In this document: piece by piece, positions 1 to 5,680 of the stretch | How the letters are laid out: each line of letters begins with the position of its first letter | Numbering within the stretch: the stretch's first letter is position 1 | Program-made: the position numbers and the translations under genes | Notes under the pieces: generated by a model | The model's database searches: none | What the model saw: only the letters and a program-made list of their open reading frames with translations | Told to the model about the DNA's origin: nothing | Assembly (NCBI GenBank): GCA_030834835.1 | Contig: JAUQXD010000581.1 | Coordinates: forward strand, 1 to 9,848 | Direction: 5' to 3' | Origin: Thermoflexales bacterium | Lineage (GTDB): Bacteria; Chloroflexota; Anaerolineae; Fen-1058 | DNA length: 9,848 bases

Positions 1-5
1 GACGG

Positions 6-1223
6 ATGCGTAAACTGAAAACTCGCCCGATTCATATGCACAGGCTGCTGTTCGATCCGCAGCTATACCTGGCTGGCTTGGATGCAGCAGAATCAAGGGA
101 ATATTGCACAAAGTTGGCAACGTATCCATGGTTTGGCGTCACTGGGCTGGAAGAATATGACAGTGGTGAGCAAACACAAGCTGATTGGAAAAAGTCAGCT
201 GAAGAGCAGATCCACCAGCTGTGGCCCAAGGCCGCGTCAGCCGATCCAGACGCGATCGATTTTGGCGTAAAGGACTGCATCCGCTTTCAATTGGAGATTG
301 GCTGTAGCGCCATCATCCTGCCTAGCCCGTTGACGGTCGATCGCAACACGGACTATCAACTTGAATTGTTGTGGCTGGATACCGCTCTCGAATACATCGA
401 CAATTTGAAGGAGATTCGGGGCGGAGCTGCTTTCGACGTGCCTGTTTTTGCCACGATTGCCATCAGCGATGTGTGCGTCAGATACTCCCCGCCCGACTCG
501 AATCCATTGCTCGATTTGGTCCTGGATACGGTCAGTGCGCGTGAGATCGATGGCGTGTATATCGTTCTCGAACAAGCATCCGAAACAGACCGCGAACGGC
601 AATGCGGAAACACGAATGCGCTCGCATCGATCTTGCACCTGGTACATGTCCTATCCAACGACTGCCACAAGCGCGTGTTCGTTAATTTTCTGGGGTCCTT
701 CGGCTTAGCCTGTGAGGCTGCTGGTGCGGAGGTCTGGGCAAGTGGTTGGTATAAGAGTCTATATCGATGCCGGCTGGCCGACAAAATTGCTGGCGGTCGT
801 GCGTTTCCCATGTTTTGGAGTCATGTAAGCGCTGTTGATGTTAGCCTTGATTCGGATATGGATACAATTGCGCGTACAGGGCAGTTTAACTCCCTTTCCG
901 ACTGGACACCGGCTTCCCAAAACCTATTGCGGGCGGTCTCCGCCGGTCTACCTGTCAGTAGTATTCCAGCTTGGGAGTACCGGCAGGCAAATGTGACTGC
1001 TGCGACCGAGCACTTTTTGCATTCATGTGTTCAAATCGAGAAATCATTTTGGGAACAAGATCCCGCCACTCGTCACGATTTTGTTGAACGGTGGCTAGCT
1101 GAGGCTTTAGAAAACGCCCGTGCTATTTCGAAGGTCGTTGGCGACTCATCAAAAACGAGGACACAACACGTTCAAGCGTGGAGAGATGCCTTCGCTGAAT
1201 ATCGACGTTCCCATAGATGCTGA
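6..1223 (+). CDS. Unrecognised 405-aa protein, possibly a TIM-barrel-like fold
   Basis: This is an open frame of 405 codons with no recognised family. Near the N-terminus there is FDPQLYLAGL (residues 16-25). Several short hydrophobic strands follow: SAIILPSP (101-108), VPVFATIAIS (145-154), DGVYIVLEQ (182-190) and VFVNFLGSFGL (224-234), the last leading into GAEVWASGWYKSLYR (240-254). Regularly spaced strands and helices ending in a Gly/Ala-rich strand and a 'GAE..ASGWY' turn resemble a (beta/alpha) barrel, but this is only an inference. No signal peptide or membrane segment is visible. The ATG at 6 lies at the window edge, so the true start could be further upstream; an internal ATG at residue 11 is another option. 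Its 3' end overlaps the convergent nuclease-like gene by 52 bp, which hints that the two are a unit or that one was inserted against the other. Confidence 0.65.
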   Translation: MRKLKTRPIHMHRLLFDPQLYLAGLDAAESREYCTKLATYPWFGVTGLEEYDSGEQTQADWKKSAEEQIHQLWPKAASADPDAIDFGVKDCIRFQLEIGCSAIILPSPLTVDRNTDYQLELLWLDTALEYIDNLKEIRGGAAFDVPVFATIAISDVCVRYSPPDSNPLLDLVLDTVSAREIDGVYIVLEQASETDRERQCGNTNALASILHLVHVLSNDCHKRVFVNFLGSFGLACEAAGAEVWASGWYKSLYRCRLADKIAGGRAFPMFWSHVSAVDVSLDSDMDTIARTGQFNSLSDWTPASQNLLRAVSAGLPVSSIPAWEYRQANVTAATEHFLHSCVQIEKSFWEQDPATRHDFVERWLAEALENARAISKVVGDSSKTRTQHVQAWRDAFAEYRRSHRC

Positions 1224-1867
1224 CGACCAGTGGCCAGAGCGGACGCCAGCAAGTATTCATGATTGGGGCCCAGCGGGCACCGATGCAGGGCTGGATACAC
1301 AATCCATTTAACGTTTTGCCCCACACTGCATAAACCGATCATGCGCTCGCGAAATATCTGGATAATCTCTGGCGCAGTTGGAATGCCGGCCGGATCCATC
1401 GCCACGAACACTCGATCCGCGAATTCCTGATAACCCTCAGCCTGGGCCAGCGCCTGGCGCCAATCTTTCATCTTGGCCTCTACCGCGACCACCTCGCAGG
1501 CCAAGGTCGCCAGTACAGGCGCCAACTGCAGGTGACTGTCGGCTTCAATCACTGACCCGGCTTTTATCAAATCGGCGACCAAAGGACGCATTCGCTCAAC
1601 AGCATCATAGCTCAATGATGCAAGCGAGTCGAGACGCAATTGCCCGTGTTGCTTTAACAGCCAGAGAATATGAGAATGTCGATAACTCGTGTGCCTCGGT
1701 AGAATCCTATCTGGCGGCACCTCGGCGAGTCGAACATAGATCAGGTCCGGGATGCAGCGCCCCAGCGGAACTTCGCGCCGACTGAAGGTCACACTAAACG
1801 GCTCTGATAAAACAGCGGTCAGAGCTGCCAGGTGAAGCTGGAGATCGCGTTCTTTCTGATAAACCAT
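1172..1867 (-). CDS. PD-(D/E)XK nuclease-like protein with internal winged helix
   Basis: The 231-aa protein contains the core elements of the PD-(D/E)XK nuclease fold. There is an N-terminal helix with Glu22, then IPDLIYV with Pro40-Asp41, and AVEAKMKDW with Glu130-Ala-Lys132. A helix rich in Gln/Tyr (residues 137-147) follows, then the strand RVFVAMD. Between the Asp and the ExK strand, about residues 64-115 look like a winged helix-turn-helix (SHILWLLKQHGQLRLDSLASL, then a 'VERMRPLVADLIKAGSVIE' recognition and wing region). The order nuclease half, wHTH, nuclease half suggests an inserted DNA-binding domain. No partner methyltransferase is present, so it need not be a restriction enzyme; a regulatory or defence role is equally possible. 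It starts at the ATG at 1867, downstream of a good promoter, with no clear Shine-Dalgarno sequence. It converges on, and overlaps, the 405-aa gene. Confidence 0.7.
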   Translation of the reverse strand: MVYQKERDLQLHLAALTAVLSEPFSVTFSRREVPLGRCIPDLIYVRLAEVPPDRILPRHTSYRHSHILWLLKQHGQLRLDSLASLSYDAVERMRPLVADLIKAGSVIEADSHLQLAPVLATLACEVVAVEAKMKDWRQALAQAEGYQEFADRVFVAMDPAGIPTAPEIIQIFRERMIGLCSVGQNVKWIVYPALHRCPLGPNHEYLLASALATGRQHLWERRYSAKASLHA

Positions 1868-1931
1868 GGTATCGGCTCAAATGATTGTGAATAAGGGGTG
1901 GTGACAACGTTGTAGTACAGACTGCTAAGTC

Positions 1932-1959
1932 ATTGTACTTGAAACGATCGAGAAGTCAA
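1932..1959 (-). promoter_or_regulatory. Sigma-70-type promoter of the nuclease-like gene
   Basis: Read on the minus strand, TTGACT (1959-1954) is followed after 16 bp by TACAAT (1937-1932). These match the -35 and -10 consensus in five of six positions each. Transcription would begin near 1925, giving a leader of roughly 55-60 nt before the ATG at 1867. The leader contains a perfect 10-bp palindrome, ACAACGTTGT (1904-1913), a possible operator. The tandem repeat just upstream suggests control by a DNA-binding protein. Confidence 0.6.
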
Positions 1960-1965
1960 TAGACT

Positions 1966-1987
1966 ATTTCCCCAGGATTTCCCCAGG
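1966..1987. repeat. Perfect 11-bp tandem repeat upstream of the -35 box
   Basis: ATTTCCCCAGG occurs twice head to tail (1966-1976 and 1977-1987), a period of about one helical turn, so both copies face the same side of the DNA. The array ends six bases from the -35 box of the minus-strand promoter, a typical place for an activator site. The binding protein is unknown; the adjacent winged-helix nuclease-like protein is one candidate. Confidence 0.6.
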
Positions 1988-1999
1988 AACGTAATGAGA

Positions 2000-2043
2000 T
2001 ATCCCAAAACCAAGCGCTCCGATCGAAACTCGATCGAGGCGCT
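2000..2043 (-). terminator. Possible rho-independent terminator of the decayed minus-strand gene
   Basis: AGCGCTCCGATCGA (2013-2026) and TCGATCGAGGCGCT (2030-2043) are inverted repeats with 12 of 14 positions paired and a 3-nt loop. On the minus strand the hairpin is followed by a T-rich but interrupted stretch (TTGGTTTTGGG, 2012-2002). It lies about 35 bp after the last stop of the gene remnant at 2079-2445 and upstream of the nuclease-like gene's promoter, which fits a terminator separating the two. The broken T tract makes this uncertain. Confidence 0.4.
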
Positions 2044-2078
2044 CTGTATTGCCAAAATACTCGATGCACGATTCCGCG

Positions 2079-2445
2079 TCACCCTAGATCTTCTTCATTA
2101 TCCATAATCAGCGTTAGCCCACCTCCGATCACATTGATCTTGCCGCTCAATTCGGCGTTGTCGAATGGCGGAAGTTGATCAACACCACGATCTCCTAGCC
2201 TTCGAACCGTCCTTCGAGTATAACTTGCGGCTGCATATTCTCGTCGAAATGTGCCTCCGTGCGGCAAGCCGCTGGGTATCCGACCCGACGGAATCAAGTG
2301 ACAGCCCGTCAATGCGATCGAGCGCGGCCAGCAGATCGACCAGGTCCAGCGTGTGTACCAGCCCATAGATCTCAGCACCGTCATGTGGCCCAGCTTCCAC
2401 TATTTTCAGTAGCGCCGGCGCTATCTCAATCAGATTAACGCCCAA
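2079..2445 (-). pseudogene. Frameshifted remnant of an unrecognised gene
   Basis: Protein-like sequence on the minus strand is split over all three frames. The first part, from a TTG at 2445 (the open frame extends a little further upstream), reads PALLKIVEAG... and then AEIYGLVHTLDLVDLLAAL. From about 2265 the more protein-like frame is another one, with FDENMQPQVILEGRFEG, which then hits a TAG. From about 2190 the third frame gives AELSGKINVIGGGLTLIMD and stops at 2079. Two frameshifts in about 370 bp point to a decayed gene. I cannot name the family; the first segment faintly recalls a gamma-glutamylcyclotransferase-like strand-helix pattern, but this is too weak to use. The possible terminator just downstream supports the assigned strand. 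Confidence 0.35.
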
Positions 2446-2491
2446 CGCCGTCTCATCGCTTACCTTCTATGTGTTTCCGTAACAATACTGC

Positions 2492-2701
2492 GTGTCACCC
2501 TCACGGCAGCGCGACGGCCACCTTAATCTGGACTTCACCCCGCTTATCAAGCGTGTAACAAAGACCAATCTGCTATTTATCACCAGTGAAGTGTGCCAGA
2601 TGTTTGGCCGCTATCGCGGTACCGTTATCGCCGACGACGGCGAAGTAATCCGCATCGATGGTCTCATCGGCTGGGCGGAAGAGCATCACGCGCGCTGGTA
2701 G
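2492..2701 (+). pseudogene. C-terminal fragment of a DUF2804-family protein
   Basis: The 69-codon frame (first candidate start GTG at 2492) contains LNLDFTPL, KTNLLFITSEVCQMFGRYRG and GEVIRIDGLIGWAEEHHARW, followed directly by a stop. From memory of the family, this is the conserved C-terminal end of DUF2804 proteins, with the 'FTP...(T)NL...S.V.Q.FG.Y.G....DGE...I..L.G..E.H.A.W' signature. Full-length members have over 300 residues, so roughly four fifths are missing. An in-frame TAA at 2480-2482 closes the frame upstream, and I see no matching N-terminal part in other frames. It is probably a relic left by a deletion or insertion rather than a functional small protein. Confidence 0.6.
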
Positions 2702-2702
2702 T

Positions 2703-2938
2703 GTTCACCAAAACCCGCGTTTCAAAACAAATTCTGGTGAACGCTGGCATATAGTCCATGGTCGGCCCGTGAGCAGAGAGTTGGTGAACGGTGAACGGCG
2801 CGAAACGCGGGTTTGCCTTAAGCCACGCTATGGCGATAAAGCCAAACACAGGCTCGAAGTCCGATTTCACACTCAGACCCGCACTTCGCCGTTCACCAAT
2901 CCGTTCACCACGCACCAAACCCGCGGTTCAAAGCCGCG
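2703..2938. repeat. Cluster of GTTCACC and AAACCCGCG inverted and direct repeats
   Basis: A 236-bp block between convergent gene ends holds two interleaved motifs. GTTCACCA or its complement occurs at 2703-2710, 2735-2742 (inverted), 2782-2789 (inverted), 2891-2898 and 2903-2910. GGTGAAC is also perfectly tandem at 2783-2789 and 2790-2796. AAACCCGCGTTTC at 2711-2723 has an exact inverted copy at 2802-2814 and a near-direct copy at 2917-2932 (AAACCCGCGGTTCAAA against AAACCCGCGTTTCAAA, 15 of 16). The pattern suggests a repetitive extragenic or MITE-like element, or the binding region of an element end. The left part is non-coding; the last 11 bases run into the 3' end of the Phd-like gene. Confidence 0.65.
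2922..2938 (-). terminator. Short G+C hairpin at the 3' end of the operon
   Basis: CGCGG (2922-2926) and CCGCG (2934-2938) can pair around a 7-nt loop that contains the stop codon of the last operon gene (2928-2930). On the minus strand it is followed only by GGTTTGG, not a real T tract, so it is at best a weak terminator. It overlaps the repeat cluster, whose longer inverted repeats could also form transcript hairpins. Confidence 0.25.
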
Positions 2939-3227
2939 TAGTCAGTGTTGCCAGTTCAGCCAGCAACCGCGTGATCTGCGCCTGCTCATCGATCCGGTGT
3001 GGATCGCTGAAAGGCGTGGCGGCCTGCGCGAGGTCCAGCAGGCTGTCCGCATGGGCTAACGCATAGCCGGCCGCCGCCGCTTTCAACACCGCCGCAAAGA
3101 ACCCGGCTTCGACGATGATCAGCTCTGGTTTGCCGCGAAAAGTGAGCGCCACTGCTTTGTTGGCGGCCACGTCGGCCTGAACTTGCTTCATGGTGCGCGG
3201 CGCTTCGGTCAGGGTGTAGGTCTTCAC
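2928..3227 (-). CDS. Phd/YefM-like antitoxin-type protein
   Basis: The 99-aa protein begins MKTYTLTEAPRTMKQVQADV and continues with AVALTFRGKPELIIVEAGFF (residues 25-44). The order (short strand, helix carrying a 'T.(A/M)K....V' face, strand pair with 'RGKPE..IV', helix) is that of Phd/YefM antitoxins, which bind DNA through the N-terminal domain and neutralise a toxin with the C-terminal part. The C-terminal half (about 45-99) is Ala/Leu-rich helix, longer than in minimal Phd proteins. The start is GTG at 3227, supported by GGAG 9 nt upstream, 6 bp after the preceding stop; an internal ATG at residue 13 would remove the first strand. No RelE-, Doc- or PIN-type toxin follows; the DNA beyond the stop is the repeat cluster. 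It may be an orphan regulator of the operon. Confidence 0.6.
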   Translation of the reverse strand: MKTYTLTEAPRTMKQVQADVAANKAVALTFRGKPELIIVEAGFFAAVLKAAAAGYALAHADSLLDLAQAATPFSDPHRIDEQAQITRLLAELATLTTRL

Positions 3228-3233
3228 GCGCGC

Positions 3234-4622
3234 TCACTCCACATTGTATTTGGAATTGATCGCCCATAGTGTCGCTCCGTCCGTCCGCATCGCCTTGCCA
3301 TACTGGCTCAGGCTGATCCACACGTGCTGTGGCCGGTGTTCATGCAACCACAGATCGATCTCAGACATGATCTCTTTCTGGGCCTCGACGGTCGGCACGA
3401 ACACATAGAATTGATCGCGGTTCAATTCGACATGCGCCGCCCACTTTTTGTCACGCTCGTCGCTCGAGCGCTGCACCTTCCCCGTCTCACATTCCCAGTA
3501 CATGACTTCATTGTCCGGCGAAGTCGAACGCAGATCGGGATAGGCCGTGCGACCTGATGGGAGTTGGATCGGCTCGACAAACAACTCGACCGTGTGGCCA
3601 AAGCGCATCAGCACCCGGCGTGCCAATAGACACAGCGTCGTATGCTCCGGTGTTTTGTGCCGCTTCAGAAGTTGCTGAAACGGCGTTTCGGCCAGCTCTT
3701 CGCCGGTGAACAGCGTCAGAGCCTCGCGCCCCCTGGCTGTAAGTTGCAGCGGCCTGGGCACCGTCGGACCGTAGTTCACATCGATCTCTTCGATGAAGCC
3801 ATCACCCCCAGACAGCAGACTGGTCAGCAACCGTTGCCCCGGACCCAGCGGGCGATCCGGATCAGCCTCATTCAACAGATCGCGCTGATTCAAGGCGACG
3901 ACAATCTCGCCCCGAAAGAACGCCGTGCCACCCCCGACGGCTTCGAGTGCAGCTCGCTGGCGTTCGCGCTGTTCAGCCTGCGTCTTTTTCCACCAGTCCG
4001 CATACCAATCCGGCGACTGCTCGTTCGGCGTCGGAAAACGTGGCTGCGATGTGCTGGTTGAGCCCGCCACGGCATTGGGTGCGACGACCTGGGTTTGGAG
4101 TTGCTCTACGAGCATGCGACTCACTTTCAAGTCCTCGGCGATCTCATCGCGTGCCTCGATGAGCGCCTGTATCTCTTCACTCAACGATGCGATTCGCACT
4201 TTCAGATCAGCCGCTTCCTGCCGGGCGTCGGCCCACTGCCGGGTCACCCGTTCGATCAGCGCGTCACGCTCGACGACCTGGTTCTGCTTGAACTCCAGCG
4301 TCGTTTGCAACTGTTTCAACGCTTTCAGATCGCGTTGATCGAGCAGCTGCCGGTAGTGGAACAGATAACCGTCCAACCGCTGGCGCAACCACTGCGCCAG
4401 TTCTTCATCCGACAGGCTGGCGGCGTTTTCGATCTCGCCTTTGTCCTTGCGCAGTTGATCGAGGTCACCGGGCACGAGGCGTACTGCCAGGTCATACAGT
4501 AGCACTCGCGTGCGCGCGGCCCGTTGTTCAGCCGTGGTGCGGCGTGACCGTTCGCCGGCGAGGCTGCCTTCGGCGAGGTTGAGTTGGGCGCGCAGAAAAT
4601 TGACGGTCGGTGAGTCGCTCAT
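3234..4622 (-). CDS. Coiled-coil protein with C-terminal PD-(D/E)XK-like domain
   Basis: The 462-aa protein has three parts. Residues about 8-180 are strongly helical with long heptad-like stretches (for example 100-180, rich in Glu, Gln, Leu and Arg). A Ser/Thr/Pro linker (184-204) follows. Residues about 235-310 look like a winged helix, ending QLTARGREALTLFTGEEL. The C-terminus carries YPDLRS (Pro362-Asp363) and YWECETGK (Glu377, Glu379, Lys382), then DKKW. This is the D...ExE/K pattern of PD-(D/E)XK nuclease-like domains found in some conjugation- and replication-linked proteins, with a basic residue a few positions later than usual. The ATG at 4622 overlaps the upstream stop as ATGA, so this start is preferred to the in-frame ATG at 4670. 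Nuclease activity is an inference; a scaffold role with the adjacent membrane protein is also possible. Confidence 0.6.
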   Translation of the reverse strand: MSDSPTVNFLRAQLNLAEGSLAGERSRRTTAEQRAARTRVLLYDLAVRLVPGDLDQLRKDKGEIENAASLSDEELAQWLRQRLDGYLFHYRQLLDQRDLKALKQLQTTLEFKQNQVVERDALIERVTRQWADARQEAADLKVRIASLSEEIQALIEARDEIAEDLKVSRMLVEQLQTQVVAPNAVAGSTSTSQPRFPTPNEQSPDWYADWWKKTQAEQRERQRAALEAVGGGTAFFRGEIVVALNQRDLLNEADPDRPLGPGQRLLTSLLSGGDGFIEEIDVNYGPTVPRPLQLTARGREALTLFTGEELAETPFQQLLKRHKTPEHTTLCLLARRVLMRFGHTVELFVEPIQLPSGRTAYPDLRSTSPDNEVMYWECETGKVQRSSDERDKKWAAHVELNRDQFYVFVPTVEAQKEIMSEIDLWLHEHRPQHVWISLSQYGKAMRTDGATLWAINSKYNVE

Positions 4623-5308
4623 GGCGTCGTCCCTCGCTGCGCAGCGAGCGCGGCCTTGAAGGATTGCCACGCCATGCCAGCCGCAGCACGTGCCGTTTGG
4701 AACGTGGCCGCCGTGTCGCTTGAGGGTGCGCCGACGTGATCGAGGAGCGCCGCCGACCAGCGCGCGAACTCTTGCAGAGTAGATTGCGCGAGTGCGTGCA
4801 GGCCGCTCAACGCTGGCGGCACGGCGATGCGCTGCATCTCCGCCTCGATCGTTTGCAGATCGGTGATCACCTGCTCAGCCTGCTGCGCGCGATCATACAG
4901 ACTGAGCGGCTGGCTGGCCGGTTGATACGGCGAGGGCAGCGGGGCCTCGATCGGCAGTGGCAGCGATAAGGTTGAGTTCGTCGTGAGCGTGAGTGACACC
5001 GGTAAGGCCACGGTCAGGGCGCCGGTGGCGGACATCGGCCCGATTGGATTGGCTGTCGGTCCAAGCGCATCAAAGCGTAGGGCGATGTCGTCGAGTTGCA
5101 TCGCCCACCGATCGGCAGCGTCAAGATAGTGCTTGATCGCCAGTCGATCGCGCGTGAGCACGACGGGCTGCCCATCAACCATCGGGCTGGCCACGGCGCC
5201 GATCAAACCCAGCATGATGAGTCCGGCGATGAGTCCGAGCGCGCTCCACAGGCGAATCAGGTGCGGGGCGATCGTGATGTCGATCGTGGGTGGAGGCGAA
5301 TCGCTCAT
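4619..5308 (-). CDS. Single-pass membrane protein of unknown function
   Basis: The 229-aa protein has a short N-terminal tail, one clear hydrophobic segment at residues about 18-41 (LIRLWSALGLIAGLIMLGLI...), and a long remainder. With only one segment and no cleavage motif, it is probably an N-anchored protein with most of its mass outside the cytoplasm. Residues about 95-140 are rich in Leu, Thr, Ser and Pro (ALPVSLTLTTNSTLSLPLP), suggesting an extended stalk. Residues 140-225 are predicted helical with Gln/Ala/Glu heptads. I recognise no family. Start and stop both overlap neighbours by ATGA (ssb-like gene before, coiled-coil nuclease-like gene after), so it is probably made in fixed ratio with them. 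It could tether the replication or partition machinery to the membrane, but nothing in the sequence proves this. Confidence 0.6.
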   Translation of the reverse strand: MSDSPPPTIDITIAPHLIRLWSALGLIAGLIMLGLIGAVASPMVDGQPVVLTRDRLAIKHYLDAADRWAMQLDDIALRFDALGPTANPIGPMSATGALTVALPVSLTLTTNSTLSLPLPIEAPLPSPYQPASQPLSLYDRAQQAEQVITDLQTIEAEMQRIAVPPALSGLHALAQSTLQEFARWSAALLDHVGAPSSDTAATFQTARAAAGMAWQSFKAALAAQRGTTP

Positions 5309-5673
5309 GCGGCCTCCAGGGCGTGATCGCTGATCGCGTCGAGGCGGGTCTTCAGCGGGATGATCTCGTGCGCCACCACTTCGGTGACGGAGCGACGCTT
5401 GCCGCCGAGATCGACATCGCGGCTGCGCAGTTGGCCGGTGATGAAGACTTCGCGGCCGTCGGATAACTGCGGCAATAAGACTTTGTGCTCGCCAAACGTG
5501 ATGATGGAGAAGTAGTCGACACCGGCCGGCACCTTGCGGCTGGCCGGCTGGTGATCGTCGTTCCAGACTTCGAGTCGAAAAGCCACGCGCGCTTGTCCAG
5601 AGCGCGACACGAACAGATGGGCCGCGCCGACCAGAAAGCCGCGCAGCCGCACCTGGTTGATCGATTGATGCAT
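5305..5673 (-). CDS. ssb: Single-stranded DNA-binding protein, short SSB-like
   Basis: The 122-aa protein follows the SSB OB fold. INQVRLRGFLVG (residues 5-16) matches the opening 'N.v.L.G.L' strand, SGQARVAFRLEV (25-36) the second strand, VDYFSIITFGEHKVLLPQL (52-70) the 'E/D.f.i..wg..ae....L' core, and GREVFITGQLRSRDVD (73-88) the 'G..v.v.G.l..r' hairpin, with TEVVAHEIIPL to finish. It should coat single-stranded DNA during element replication. Unlike housekeeping SSBs it has no Gly/Gln-rich tail and no acidic 'DDDIPF'-type tip; it ends HALEAA. The ATG at 5673, with GAGGA just upstream and overlapping the recombinase stop region, is chosen over upstream in-frame codons, which translate as non-SSB sequence. 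It overlaps the next gene by ATGA. Confidence 0.8.
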   Translation of the reverse strand: MHQSINQVRLRGFLVGAAHLFVSRSGQARVAFRLEVWNDDHQPASRKVPAGVDYFSIITFGEHKVLLPQLSDGREVFITGQLRSRDVDLGGKRRSVTEVVAHEIIPLKTRLDAISDHALEAA

Positions 5674-5680
5674 GGAGTCC

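Noticed and set aside
2658..3066. Plus-strand frames across the repeat cluster and the Phd-like gene
   Set aside because: They run through repeats and antisense to the Phd-like gene, with no recognisable protein features.
4623..4670. N-terminal extension of the coiled-coil protein from an ATG at 4670
   Set aside because: It would overlap the membrane-protein gene by about 50 bp, while the ATG at 4622 gives the same ATGA overlap seen at other junctions of this operon.
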